64,000 bases of DNA, taken from the NCBI RefSeq assembly GCF_042660705.1, contig NZ_JBHSUQ010000002.1, one strand, 5' to 3'. This document shows, in pieces, positions 1-7,805 of this stretch. Under the pieces are notes generated by a model. It did not search any database. It worked only from the letters and a program-made list of their open reading frames with translations, and was not told the DNA's origin. A program made the translations under genes and the position numbers. How positions within the stretch are numbered: position 1 is the first letter of the stretch; every line of letters starts with the position of its first letter. Source of the DNA: Undibacterium_A arcticum (lineage in GTDB: Bacteria > Pseudomonadota > Gammaproteobacteria > Burkholderiales > Burkholderiaceae_D).

Positions 1-14
1 ATACCCGAAATGAG

Positions 15-937
15 ATGAGCCACGACGCAATCAATCGTTATCTACGAGATGACCGGCTGACCTCACGCCTGGTTTGGGAGAATGTGCGCACGCAGATTGC
101 TCCTTCCTCCCATGGTTACGTCGTCTTTGATGACACCGTTTTGGACAAGAACTTTTCTCACAAAATTGAAATGGTACGGTTGCAATATAGCGGCAATGCG
201 CACGGACTCATCAAAGGCATTGGCCTGGTCAACTGCGTGTACGTCAATCCTGAGACGGGGCAATATTGGGTGATTGATTACCGCATTTACGATCCTGAAC
301 GCGATGGCAAAACAAAGCTCGATCACGTTCAAGACATGCTCAACCAGATTGTCGATCACAAGCTCCTTCCATTTCATGCGGTCCTGATGGATACCTGGTA
401 CGCCACCATAGATTTGATGCTGTTCATCGATTCGCTGCAGAAGACCTACTGCTGTCCGCTCAAGGACAACCGTCAGGTCGATGATTCCGGCGGTCAAGCC
501 CCTTATCAGCGGGTGGATTCACTGGCGTGGAACGATCATGATTTGGCGCATGGCAAAATCCTCAAGATCAAGGGCTTTCCGAAACAACCAAGGTGAAGCT
601 GTTCCGAGTCGCGGTGTCCACACACCGCACGGACTGGGTCGTGACCAACGACCTCACTCAGGATTCTTTGCATGCCACACAAGAGGTGTGTGGCATGCGC
701 TGGATAATCGCGCAGTTTCACCGGGAAATCAAACAGATCACCGGCATCGAGCAGAACCAATGTCTAAAAGAACGAATCCAGCGCAACCATATTGCCTGCG
801 CCATGCTGGTGTGGATCCGGCTCACCGACCTTGCCCGAAAAACCCAACAGACCGTCTATCGCATTAAACACCGACTTCTGGATGGTGATCTATGTCAGCA
901 GCTCAACAACCCAACCGTCACCATGCGTTTTGCGTAA
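15..937 (+). pseudogene. IS701-like transposase, frameshifted and 5'-truncated by the window edge
   Basis: DDE-type transposase of the IS701-like group (family assignment by eye). The reading frame is open from the window start to 596, where it stops at a TGA; the homologous continuation, starting about KVKLFRV, runs in the next frame from about 590 to 937. A single-base indel near 582-593 therefore splits it. The first part contains FDDTVLDK, a likely first catalytic Asp, and the second contains RWIIAQFHREIKQ, where the catalytic Glu is expected. The last codons overlap the terminal sequence of the element (928-943). The N-terminal part of the protein lies outside the window. Confidence 0.75.
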
Positions 938-943
938 GTCCTA
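928..943 (+). repeat. IS right-end sequence, 16 bp
   Basis: TTTTGCGTAAGTCCTA at the 3' end of the IS701-like transposase. The same 16-mer occurs at 2429-2444 (exact), 18351-18366 (one mismatch) and, inverted, at 19259-19274 (exact), so it behaves as an IS terminal repeat dispersed in this region. Confidence 0.7.
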
Positions 944-950
944 TTTATCA

Positions 951-1139
951 ATGAATCACACCACGCGGCCAACCAAAGAGCACATCAGGCAATGGCTAAT
1001 GGATCGCCAACGTCATCCCAGGCCGCTGCCAACTATGGCGCAGGTCAAATCGGAACTGGGATGGCGCTCCAACAACTCGCGCGAGGCACATAGAGAAACA
1101 GTTGCAAAAACGAACTGTTTTGACGATCAAAGCACGTAG
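951..1139 (+). CDS. Small hypothetical protein
   Basis: A 62-residue frame starting MNHTTRPTKEHIRQW, lying between the IS701 end and the EAL gene. The N-terminal half is basic and resembles short betaproteobacterial proteins of the TRPTxExVRxWLxxRQ type, seen here only by eye. The C-terminal third looks unrelated and may be frameshifted, because the expected ELGW motif is followed by low-similarity sequence. There is no strong ribosome site. It may be a truncated resident gene next to the IS. Confidence 0.35.
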   Translation: MNHTTRPTKEHIRQWLMDRQRHPRPLPTMAQVKSELGWRSNNSREAHRETVAKTNCFDDQST

Positions 1140-1178
1140 TGGGCCTTGCCATGACACGTCTGAAGGAAACTATGCAAT

Positions 1179-1970
1179 ATGGAATCTCACCAGAAGCACC
1201 AATGGACTAAAGACGATGTTAGGACGGCAATGCGCCGCAATGAATTTGTCCCCTTCTTCCAGCCAAAAATAGACCTTGCTACCGGAATTTCGTCGTGCGT
1301 GGAAATGCTGGCGCGCTGGGACCACCCTGAATTGGGGATTCTGCCGCCGAGCCAGTTTATCAAGCTGATAGAAAGCGCAGGATTAATTGACGAATTCACA
1401 GACAACCTGTTTCGGCAATCGTTAGTCAGCGCCGCTAACAACGCGATGACCGGAAAGGACATTGGTATTGCAATCAACTTCTCTTCGCTGACGTTACAAG
1501 ATCCGCAGGCACCGCGCCGCATCTGTTCACTCTTAAATGAATATGGATTTCCTTTCGATCAGATCACGATTGAAGTCACGGAAAGCGCCACTCCCGAAAA
1601 CTTTTCTTCGGTGATCAAGTCCCTTACTACCCTTCGTTCGCAAGGATTCAAGATTTCCATTGATGATTTTGGAACCGGATATTCGTCACTGAAACTGTTG
1701 AGCAAGATGCCATTTACCGAATTAAAGATTGATCGCATGTTTGTAGCGGGTATTTCTGAGAACAAGAAGCTCACCGGCATTCTTGAGTCCATCGTGCATC
1801 TGGCCGAACTGAACCTGAACACTGTAGCCGAAGGCATTGAAACAAAAGCGCAGCTGGATTTCATTCGAAAGTTAGGTTGTAACGTTGGTCAAGGATTTTA
1901 TCTGGGTTCTCCTGCGAGGGGCTTCGAAGTGATGAATGTAACGGAAGATGCTCGATTGGCCATGGCATAG
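1179..1970 (+). CDS. EAL-domain cyclic-di-GMP phosphodiesterase, copy 1
   Basis: A single EAL domain fills the 263-residue protein, with no receiver, GGDEF or membrane segment. The expected catalytic and metal ligands are present: the Glu of VEMLAR, the Asn of INFSS, the Glu in TIEVTES, IDDFGTGYSS, the Lys of ELKID, the Glu of VAEGIE and the Gln of GQGFYL. It should hydrolyse c-di-GMP to pGpG in the cytoplasm. An AAGGAAAC ribosome site lies about 10 bases before the ATG. A near-identical copy lies at 38556. This copy lacks one Lys codon (LAELN where copy 2 has LAEKLN), an in-frame 3-bp deletion just before the helix preceding the NTVAEGIE strand. The last six residues (after TEDA) diverge from copy 2. 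Confidence 0.9.
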   Translation: MESHQKHQWTKDDVRTAMRRNEFVPFFQPKIDLATGISSCVEMLARWDHPELGILPPSQFIKLIESAGLIDEFTDNLFRQSLVSAANNAMTGKDIGIAINFSSLTLQDPQAPRRICSLLNEYGFPFDQITIEVTESATPENFSSVIKSLTTLRSQGFKISIDDFGTGYSSLKLLSKMPFTELKIDRMFVAGISENKKLTGILESIVHLAELNLNTVAEGIETKAQLDFIRKLGCNVGQGFYLGSPARGFEVMNVTEDARLAMA

Positions 1971-2494
1971 TCAAATCTCTTTGTATGCACTACACCACCG
2001 TTCTGGTTTACATGACCTTCATTATTTCGAACATTTTAAGAGTGCCCTTGCAAAATGAATTTTTCAGAATTCGCCAACAGATGATGGCGCACCCGAATCG
2101 GAGAAACGCTTCATGAATCGGGGGCAATCGCTCATCGCGGATTCGCAATCGGCGGAACTGGTGCAGTCAGAAGATGGTGCGTTCCACCATCCATCGGGTC
2201 GTGCCCAGATGGCTGCCATAAACAGTTCGACGCCTGGTGATCCGGTGTCGAATGTCTCGACTTTGCAAGGCCTGCCAATGCTTGTCACTGTCGTGCCCGC
2301 GATCGGGCCACACACTGGGGTTGTGAATGGGCCGTCCGCGTTTGCCCGTGAATGGGCGATGTCATGCCCGACAATTTATCGGCTTTCAATTCGCTTTTGT
2401 TTTACATAATTTCCGTAGTTAACAACTTTTTTGCGTAAGTCCTAATTAACATGGCTACTAAGCATTTCCGTAGTATTTAAGGCAAGATCCTGCG
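1971..2494. other. Region without a recognisable gene
   Basis: About 520 bases between the EAL gene and the prpE fragment. Short frames exist on both strands but none shows a family motif. The one clear feature is the 16-bp IS end at 2429-2444; the sequence to its left does not match the transposase at 15-937, so this is probably a remnant of a different or internally deleted element. Confidence 0.5.
2429..2444 (+). repeat. IS-end sequence, second copy
   Basis: Exact copy of the 16-bp end at 928-943, with the same orientation. It marks the right boundary of vanished IS DNA just before the prpE fragment. Confidence 0.65.
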
Positions 2495-2791
2495 TTGTTG
2501 AAAATGTACGGCTTTTCCCGCCTGAAGACACTGTTTTTAGCCGGCGAGCCTCTGGATGAACCTACCGCGCGCTGGGTCAGCGACGGCTTGGGTGTTCCCA
2601 TCATCGGCAACTACTGGCAGGCCGAAAGCGGCTGGCCTATCTTCACGATCGTCAACGGGATTGAGAAAAAAGCCAGCAGATTCGGCCGCTCAGGAGTGCC
2701 CATATACGGCTTCGGCGTAAAGCTAATGCACGAGAAGATCGGATCTATCCAGGCCGGGCGCAATCGAAGAGAGCCTATCCAGCCATCATAA
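2495..2791 (+). pseudogene. prpE: Propionyl-CoA synthetase fragment (prpE-like)
   Basis: About 85 residues match the middle of acyl-CoA synthetases of the PrpE/Acs type, with the typical FLAGEPLDEPTARW and NYWQAESGWP segments (the family normally has NYWQTETGWP). PrpE activates propionate to propionyl-CoA and is normally about 630 residues. Here both the N-terminal AMP-binding P-loop region and the C-terminal catalytic Lys domain are missing, and similarity stops around KLMHEKIG. No start or ribosome site is credible. It is a dead internal fragment left by rearrangement. Confidence 0.75.
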
Positions 2792-3062
2792 CGTCGTTGA
2801 AGTAACGGTTGTCGGCGTGGCCGATCCTTTCGACTAAGAGGCCCTGCTATGATCCAGTGGATTTGGGCCAGGCGATATGGTTGGCGAGGTCTAGCATATG
2901 GCTGCATTGATTGCGCCCTTAGGAGAGTGTGGCGCGCTATATACAAATCGACGGCAAACCCGCTGAACTATGCAATCCTGAAAGCTCAAGCGCTTGACTG
3001 TACCTAGTCTTCTTTCAATCGGTCTATGTACCTTCAGCCCATTTTTTAGAAATATCCATCTT

Positions 3063-3890
3063 ATGCCAAAGTTTGCCGCCAACCTATCCATGCTCTATCC
3101 GGATTTGGATTTTCTCGATCGCTTCGAGGCCGCCGCGCGCGATGGTTTCAAGGCCGTAGAGTTTCTCTTTCCTTATGCGTACAGGGCGCATGAACTCGCG
3201 GCCCGACTTAAGGCAAACGGCCTGCAGCAAGTACTGTTCAATGCCCCACCAGGTGATTGGGAGCAAGGCGATAGGGGCCTCGCTTGTCTGCCTGGAGCGG
3301 AAGTAAAATTCCGAGAAGGAATCACCAAATCGCTGGCCTATGCGCAGGCCTTAGCTTGCCCACGCATCCATGTGATGGCGGGCCTCGTGCCGGGTGGGCA
3401 TGGGCGCGACACTGTCCGGCCCACCTACGTCTCTAACCTACGCTGGGCCGCGACTGAGGCCGCGAAGCAAGGCGTCAAACTGTTGATCGAGCCCATCAAT
3501 ACGCGTGACATGCCAGGCTACTTCCTGAGCCATCAAGCAGATGCGCATGAGCTGATCGCCGAGATAGGCGCGACGAATGTCGAAGTGCAGATGGACCTGT
3601 ACCACTGCCAAATCGTTGAAGGTGACCTCGCCCAGAAAATCCGCCAGTACCTTCCTACGGGCCGGGTAGGTCACATCCAGATAGCCGGGGTGCCACAACG
3701 CCATGAGCCGGACAAAGGCGAAGTCAACTATGCGTACCTCTTTGATGTCATCGACGAGGTGGCAGGACAATGCGGCTGGACCGGCTGGATCGGCTGCGAG
3801 TATAGGCCGGCCCGAGGCTCGCAGCCCGGGGGAACCTCGGCTGGCCTTGGTTGGTTCTCACGCAGTTCATTTATATCGCCGGAACCATGA
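3063..3890 (+). CDS. hyi: Hydroxypyruvate isomerase (Hyi/OtnI type)
   Basis: TIM-barrel AP-endonuclease-2-like isomerase of 275 residues, interconverting hydroxypyruvate and tartronate semialdehyde (family knowledge). Visible landmarks are MPKFAANLSMLYPDLDFLDRF at the start, LFNAPPGDWEQGDRG, LIEPINTRDMPGYFL, QMDLYHCQ and GHIQIAGVPQRHEPDKGE near the metal site. The ATG at 3063 is chosen because family members begin there; the frame opens earlier at 2994. The C-terminus is odd: the usual YRPxxxTxxGLGW is stretched to RPARGSQPGGTSAGLGW with an unrelated tail, so the 3' end may be altered. The dehydrogenase at 22165 could reduce its product, but it lies 19 kb away. No operon partner is intact. 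Confidence 0.8.
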   Translation: MPKFAANLSMLYPDLDFLDRFEAAARDGFKAVEFLFPYAYRAHELAARLKANGLQQVLFNAPPGDWEQGDRGLACLPGAEVKFREGITKSLAYAQALACPRIHVMAGLVPGGHGRDTVRPTYVSNLRWAATEAAKQGVKLLIEPINTRDMPGYFLSHQADAHELIAEIGATNVEVQMDLYHCQIVEGDLAQKIRQYLPTGRVGHIQIAGVPQRHEPDKGEVNYAYLFDVIDEVAGQCGWTGWIGCEYRPARGSQPGGTSAGLGWFSRSSFISPEP

Positions 3891-3891
3891 A

Positions 3892-4218
3892 ATGGATACA
3901 TTGATACCTTTCACAACAGCGCCTAGGCCCATAGTAGAAGAGAAATTGCATGCGAGAGGCGAAGCTCGACGAGGCTATGTGGATTTGTACGCGGCTCGTT
4001 CCTCAGTCACGCTTACGGTCCCCTTTACCACCTTGACAATGATGGGCACGCTGCAATTTCTGATGGGTGCGGTGGTCATCGCGCTGGTCGGCTTGTTTGT
4101 CGATGGCAGCGCGCGGCCGATGGTGGACGGCATCGCCGGCCGCGCGCTGATTGCCTTGCTGATTTCCTGGGCTACCCTGAAGGGGATGAAGCCGCACGGC
4201 GGCCGTTCACCCCATTAG
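3892..4218 (+). pseudogene. C-terminal fragment of a multidrug MFS transporter
   Basis: The last about 65 residues, from TLTMMGTLQFL, contain two hydrophobic helices and the DGSARPMV turn typical of the end of Bcr/CflA-type drug-resistance transporters. The first about 45 residues of this 108-residue frame match nothing recognised. The first ten helices of a normal 400-residue transporter are missing. It is read as a leftover 3' end joined to foreign sequence; the family call is by eye. Confidence 0.5.
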
Positions 4219-4260
4219 TCATTGGTCGCTAGTTGCTAATGGTGGGTTGCCGGCCACCGC

Positions 4261-5465
4261 TCAATTGGTGGGAAAGGTCTGCCGCAGCCAGTTGGCCAGC
4301 ACGGCGGCGATCTCCAGATTATTTCTCCAGCATCATCATGTGGCCGTTGCCGTGAATACCAAGATCCGCCAGTTTAATATAAGTGGTGTTCTCGACACCA
4401 GCCTGGCGTAAATAACGGACAGTGCAATAGTCGTAGGGCGCGTGATAAGAGGCCTCGCTCTGCACTAACAACACCGGAATCTTTTCGAGATTCACCAATT
4501 TACGGGCCGGTTCGGCCTGCTCCCAGCACAACGCCAGATCGGGGGTGCCCGCATGGTCCTTTCGGACAAAGGTCAATTGCTCGCCCGGTGCCAGCGGCGG
4601 ATCGTAAGCGAGCTGCGGCGTGGTAAGCCCATAAGGCCTGGTCAACGGGCCATCCTCGAACCAGTCGGGGGCGCCTTGATTAACCAGTTCATGCGCCGGC
4701 GGGCCATTAGGCTCAATCGCAACGATGCCCTTGACCAGTTGCGGCCGTGCGTCGGCGATCAGCCAGCCAAAGGCGCTCGATTGCGAATGCGTCAACAAAA
4801 TCGCTGGACCGATCCGGTCCAGCAGCGCGCTGCCGGCATCGCGATTAAGCTCCTGCTGCTTAGGAAAACTGGCCAGCGTTGGAAATTGCTGTCCCATCAA
4901 TTGATCGAAGATCGGATCGCCTTCCACACCAGCACCTGGCCATTGTGTATGCAGTTTTGCCTGCGGCCAGCGATTGAAACGTTCCGGTGCGGTGAATTGG
5001 CGTTCTACCCACAGAGTTGGAGTGCGCAATGTCGGACCGACCGCGTCGGGATGATAAGGTGAACGGGCGCGCGCCGGCTGGTCCAGCACATACACCGCAT
5101 AACCCTGCCGCAGGAAATAGTCGGCCCAGCCCTCACGCCCGTCCGGCGTGCCTTCATAATTCAGCCCGGACTGACCACCTCCGGAGAACAGGACCAGCGG
5201 ATAGGAATGCGTATGATGAAGCGGAATCTGATATTTGACATACATCTGATCCGACATGAAGCGGCCGTCCTTGGTCTCGAAATAGTGGCCGCCTACAAAA
5301 AAATAGCCTTGCTTGGCCAGCGCGATGGCCGGGCCAGCCTCGGCATGCAAATGAGCGGTCGGCTGCGCGCCTAACGCCAGCCCCAGCGCCAGCGCTAGCG
5401 CACCCTTATGGCGTTTCGGATATCGCTTCCGGCTGCTTCTTCGACTGCAGCATCAAAGCGTCCAT
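4261..5465 (-). pseudogene. Exported alpha/beta hydrolase, frameshifted at both ends
   Basis: The main frame (5350-4319) encodes 343 residues of an alpha/beta hydrolase with FSGGGQSGLNYEGTPDGREG near the oxyanion region, LLTHSQSSAFGW around the likely nucleophilic Ser, and a GIHGNGHMMML segment with the catalytic His. Just upstream, in frame but without a start codon, is a secretion signal (KRHKGALALALGLALGA), so the usable ATG at 5465 is out of frame by one base. At the 3' end, TAA follows MLEK, but one-base correction adds NLEIAAVLANWLRQTF and a stop at 4261. Two indels thus separate an otherwise complete secreted esterase-like protein. It follows cytochrome c and the TPP enzyme on the same strand, with the intron between. 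Confidence 0.75.
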
Positions 5466-5559
5466 TTTTTGGTAGAGATTTCATGCTTTTTCCTCGTTTT
5501 GTCGCGCGAGAGGAGCCACTACGGCCTGCCCATTGGGCAGCCGGTAGTATTTCCGACGT

Positions 5560-7401
5560 GTGTGCCGAGCATGGCACGTAACTATGTCGGTGCAAGTCCG
5601 GCAGCCAGGTATAAGCAGAGCCGAAGGCTAGGGAAACGGCAAGGGCGTTACCGCGAGGTAGGGTCTGAAGGAAGCCGAACCCAAAGCTGCGGGGCGATGA
5701 ACAAAAACCGGATAGTAGGCGTGGTGCATCTGGGGCGAGCGGGCACGTAACCGCGAAGCCCTCCATCTGCGAAATTGGATGCACTTTGTAAATTCGGCGC
5801 TCGCGCAGTGAAAGTGACGTGTCTTACCTCGGGAGATCTTTCGGGTGCGCCGGCCGCAAGGCCAGCGCTGAATGTCGGGCAACCGACATTGACCGCCCAA
5901 GAGAAGTCAGCAGAAGGCATAGTAGGCACAAGGCACGTGCCGAAGGCCCGAACAATGAATGGCAAAGGGACGGCGTGAAGAGAGACGGAACTGCATCTGA
6001 TAACCTGCGCAAGCGGGCTGTGGCAACGCCACAGGATGAATCCGTCACTGGAGAGCGCAGCACACCCGAGCCAATTCCACCTGAATCGTTGCTGGCACGC
6101 GTGTTAGAACGCGCCAACCTGCAACGCGCATTAAAACAAGTACGCCAGAACAAAGGCGCGCCGGGCGTCGACGGAATGACAGTTGATGCCCTTCCGGAAT
6201 ACCTGAAACACCACTGGCTGGCCCTGCGCGCCAAACTCGTTGCAGGCACCTATCGCCCGCAACCGGTGCGGCGGGTAGACATACCCAAACCAGACGGCAA
6301 GATGCGCCCGCTAGGCATCCCCACGGTGTTGGACCGATTCATCCAGCAAGCCATCGCGCAAGTCATGCAAGCGCAATGGGAACCGCACTTCCATCCACAC
6401 AGCTACGGCTTTCGGCCGCAGCGCTCGGCCCATCAAGCCGTGCGCGAGCTGCAAGCGAACATTCGTCAAGGTTATGGCTGGGTGGTGGACACCGACATTG
6501 AAGCATTCTTCGATCGAGTCAATCATGATCGCTTGATGGCAAGGCTAAAACGCCATGTCAATGATCCGGATTTACTCCGTCTTATCAATCGCTACCTCAA
6601 AGCCGGTGTGCAGTTGAACGGCAAAACCGAGGTCACGACGATGGGCGTCCCACAAGGAGGTCCGCTGTCGCCGATATTGGCCAATGTCGTGCTGGACGAA
6701 CTCGATTGGGAACTGGAAAAGCGCGGCCACCGCTTCGCCCGCTATGCCGACGACTGCAACATCATGGTCAAAAGCCAGCGAGCAGGAGAACGGGTAATGG
6801 CAAGCGTGACACGCTGGATCAGCGACCGACTGCGACTCACAGTCAATCCACTGAAAAGCGCGGTAGATCACCCACACAAACGCAAGTTTCTGGGCTTTAC
6901 GGTCAGTCGAAAAGAGGCGAGATTAAAAGTGGCAGACAAAGCCATCGACAAACTCAAGCATCGTGTTCGAGAACTGACCCGTCGTACCAGAGGCCACCGT
7001 TTAGAACATATCGTCGCAGAGCTGAGAATAACCCTGCTTGGCTGGAAAGCGTATTTCGGCATCGCCGAAGTGCTGAGTCCTCTGCGCGAGATCGACAAAT
7101 GGATACGACGCAAATTACGCTGTTATATCTGGAAGCAATGGGGACGAGCAGGCTATCGGGAACTGCGCAAACGCGGTGTCTCTGTGCGAGAAGCATGGAA
7201 CACCAGCAAGTCAGCGCACGGCCCATGGCGGCTCTCGATGACCCCAGCGCTTGCACTGGCGCTGCCAGTGCGGTACTTTCGCAATTTAGGACTACCGACC
7301 TTAGCGGGACGATAGGAATATTCATTGAACCGCCGTGTACGTGATCCGTATGCACGGTGGTGTGGGAGGAGGGGCATCGTGAGGTGTCCCCCTATCCCGA
7401 T
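5560..7401 (+). mobile_element. Group II intron, apparently complete
   Basis: The 5' end GTGTGCCGAGCATGG matches the GUGYG start of bacterial group II introns. A structured region with typical GGTGCAAGTCC-type sequence follows, then the maturase (5975-7315). A domain-V-like hairpin lies at about 7325-7366, and a domain-VI-like stem ends in CTATCCCGAT at 7401. The length of 1.84 kb is usual. It lies 6 bases past the cytochrome c stop, antisense to that operon. A short stem (CTGCCC/GGGCAG, around 5536-5550) lies just upstream of the insertion point. The exact ends are inferred from consensus. Confidence 0.85.
5975..7315 (+). CDS. ltrA: Group II intron reverse transcriptase/maturase
   Basis: Multifunctional intron-encoded protein that helps splicing and copies the intron into new sites. 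The order is as expected: an RT-0/RT-1 region (NKGAPGVDGMTVD, PKPDGKMRPLGIPTV), RT-3 (DTDIEAFFDRVNHD), GVPQGGPLSPILAN, and the catalytic FARYADDCNIMV with the YADD box. A maturase X domain follows with TLLGWKAYFG, and a C-terminus ending WRLSMTPALALALPVRYF. There is no HNH endonuclease, which fits class C introns. The GTG at 5975 is chosen because AAAGGG lies before it and the frame upstream overlaps ribozyme sequence. The frame is intact and the protein (446 residues) is of full length. Confidence 0.92.
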   Translation: MKRDGTASDNLRKRAVATPQDESVTGERSTPEPIPPESLLARVLERANLQRALKQVRQNKGAPGVDGMTVDALPEYLKHHWLALRAKLVAGTYRPQPVRRVDIPKPDGKMRPLGIPTVLDRFIQQAIAQVMQAQWEPHFHPHSYGFRPQRSAHQAVRELQANIRQGYGWVVDTDIEAFFDRVNHDRLMARLKRHVNDPDLLRLINRYLKAGVQLNGKTEVTTMGVPQGGPLSPILANVVLDELDWELEKRGHRFARYADDCNIMVKSQRAGERVMASVTRWISDRLRLTVNPLKSAVDHPHKRKFLGFTVSRKEARLKVADKAIDKLKHRVRELTRRTRGHRLEHIVAELRITLLGWKAYFGIAEVLSPLREIDKWIRRKLRCYIWKQWGRAGYRELRKRGVSVREAWNTSKSAHGPWRLSMTPALALALPVRYFRNLGLPTLAGR

Positions 7402-7407
7402 TAAGGT

Positions 7408-7797
7408 TTATTTGCTGTTTTTCAACACCGGCTTGGGCAACAACGGGATACTATCTGGCGATTTCGGCGCGGGCTGTGCGCTGAGAAAAGCGTAAATATC
7501 GCGCAAGTCGGCGTCGCTCAGGATCTTCTCTGAAAACGGAGGCATATCGCCGGTCGGATTACGTACATAAATCGACACCGCCACATACGGCCACAGATTC
7601 ACTCCGATGGCGGGGCCGACACCGCCCTGTCCCACCATACCGTGGCACTGATAACAGCCGTATTTATCGAACAGCACCTGACCGTGCTGCACCGGATCGG
7701 ATTGCTTCGACGCCTCCGATTGCGCCAACACCGGCGACATCGCCGTCAACAAGCCCAGGGTCAGGAACAGCTTGCGGGGGTTTTTAAATAGATTCAT
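7408..7797 (-). CDS. Exported monohaem cytochrome c
   Basis: A 129-residue precursor with a clear signal peptide (LFLTLGLLTAMSPVLAQ) and one haem-attachment site CYQCH at residues 48-52. A probable axial Met lies in GDMPPFSEKIL. A proline-rich tail follows. It is a small class I cytochrome acting in the periplasm as an electron acceptor or carrier. It starts 8 bases after the stop of the TPP-enzyme gene, so the two are almost surely co-transcribed, and the natural inference is that it takes electrons from that enzyme. The group II intron sits 6 bases past its stop. Confidence 0.88.
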   Translation of the reverse strand: MNLFKNPRKLFLTLGLLTAMSPVLAQSEASKQSDPVQHGQVLFDKYGCYQCHGMVGQGGVGPAIGVNLWPYVAVSIYVRNPTGDMPPFSEKILSDADLRDIYAFLSAQPAPKSPDSIPLLPKPVLKNSK

Positions 7798-7805
7798 GAG
7801 AAATC

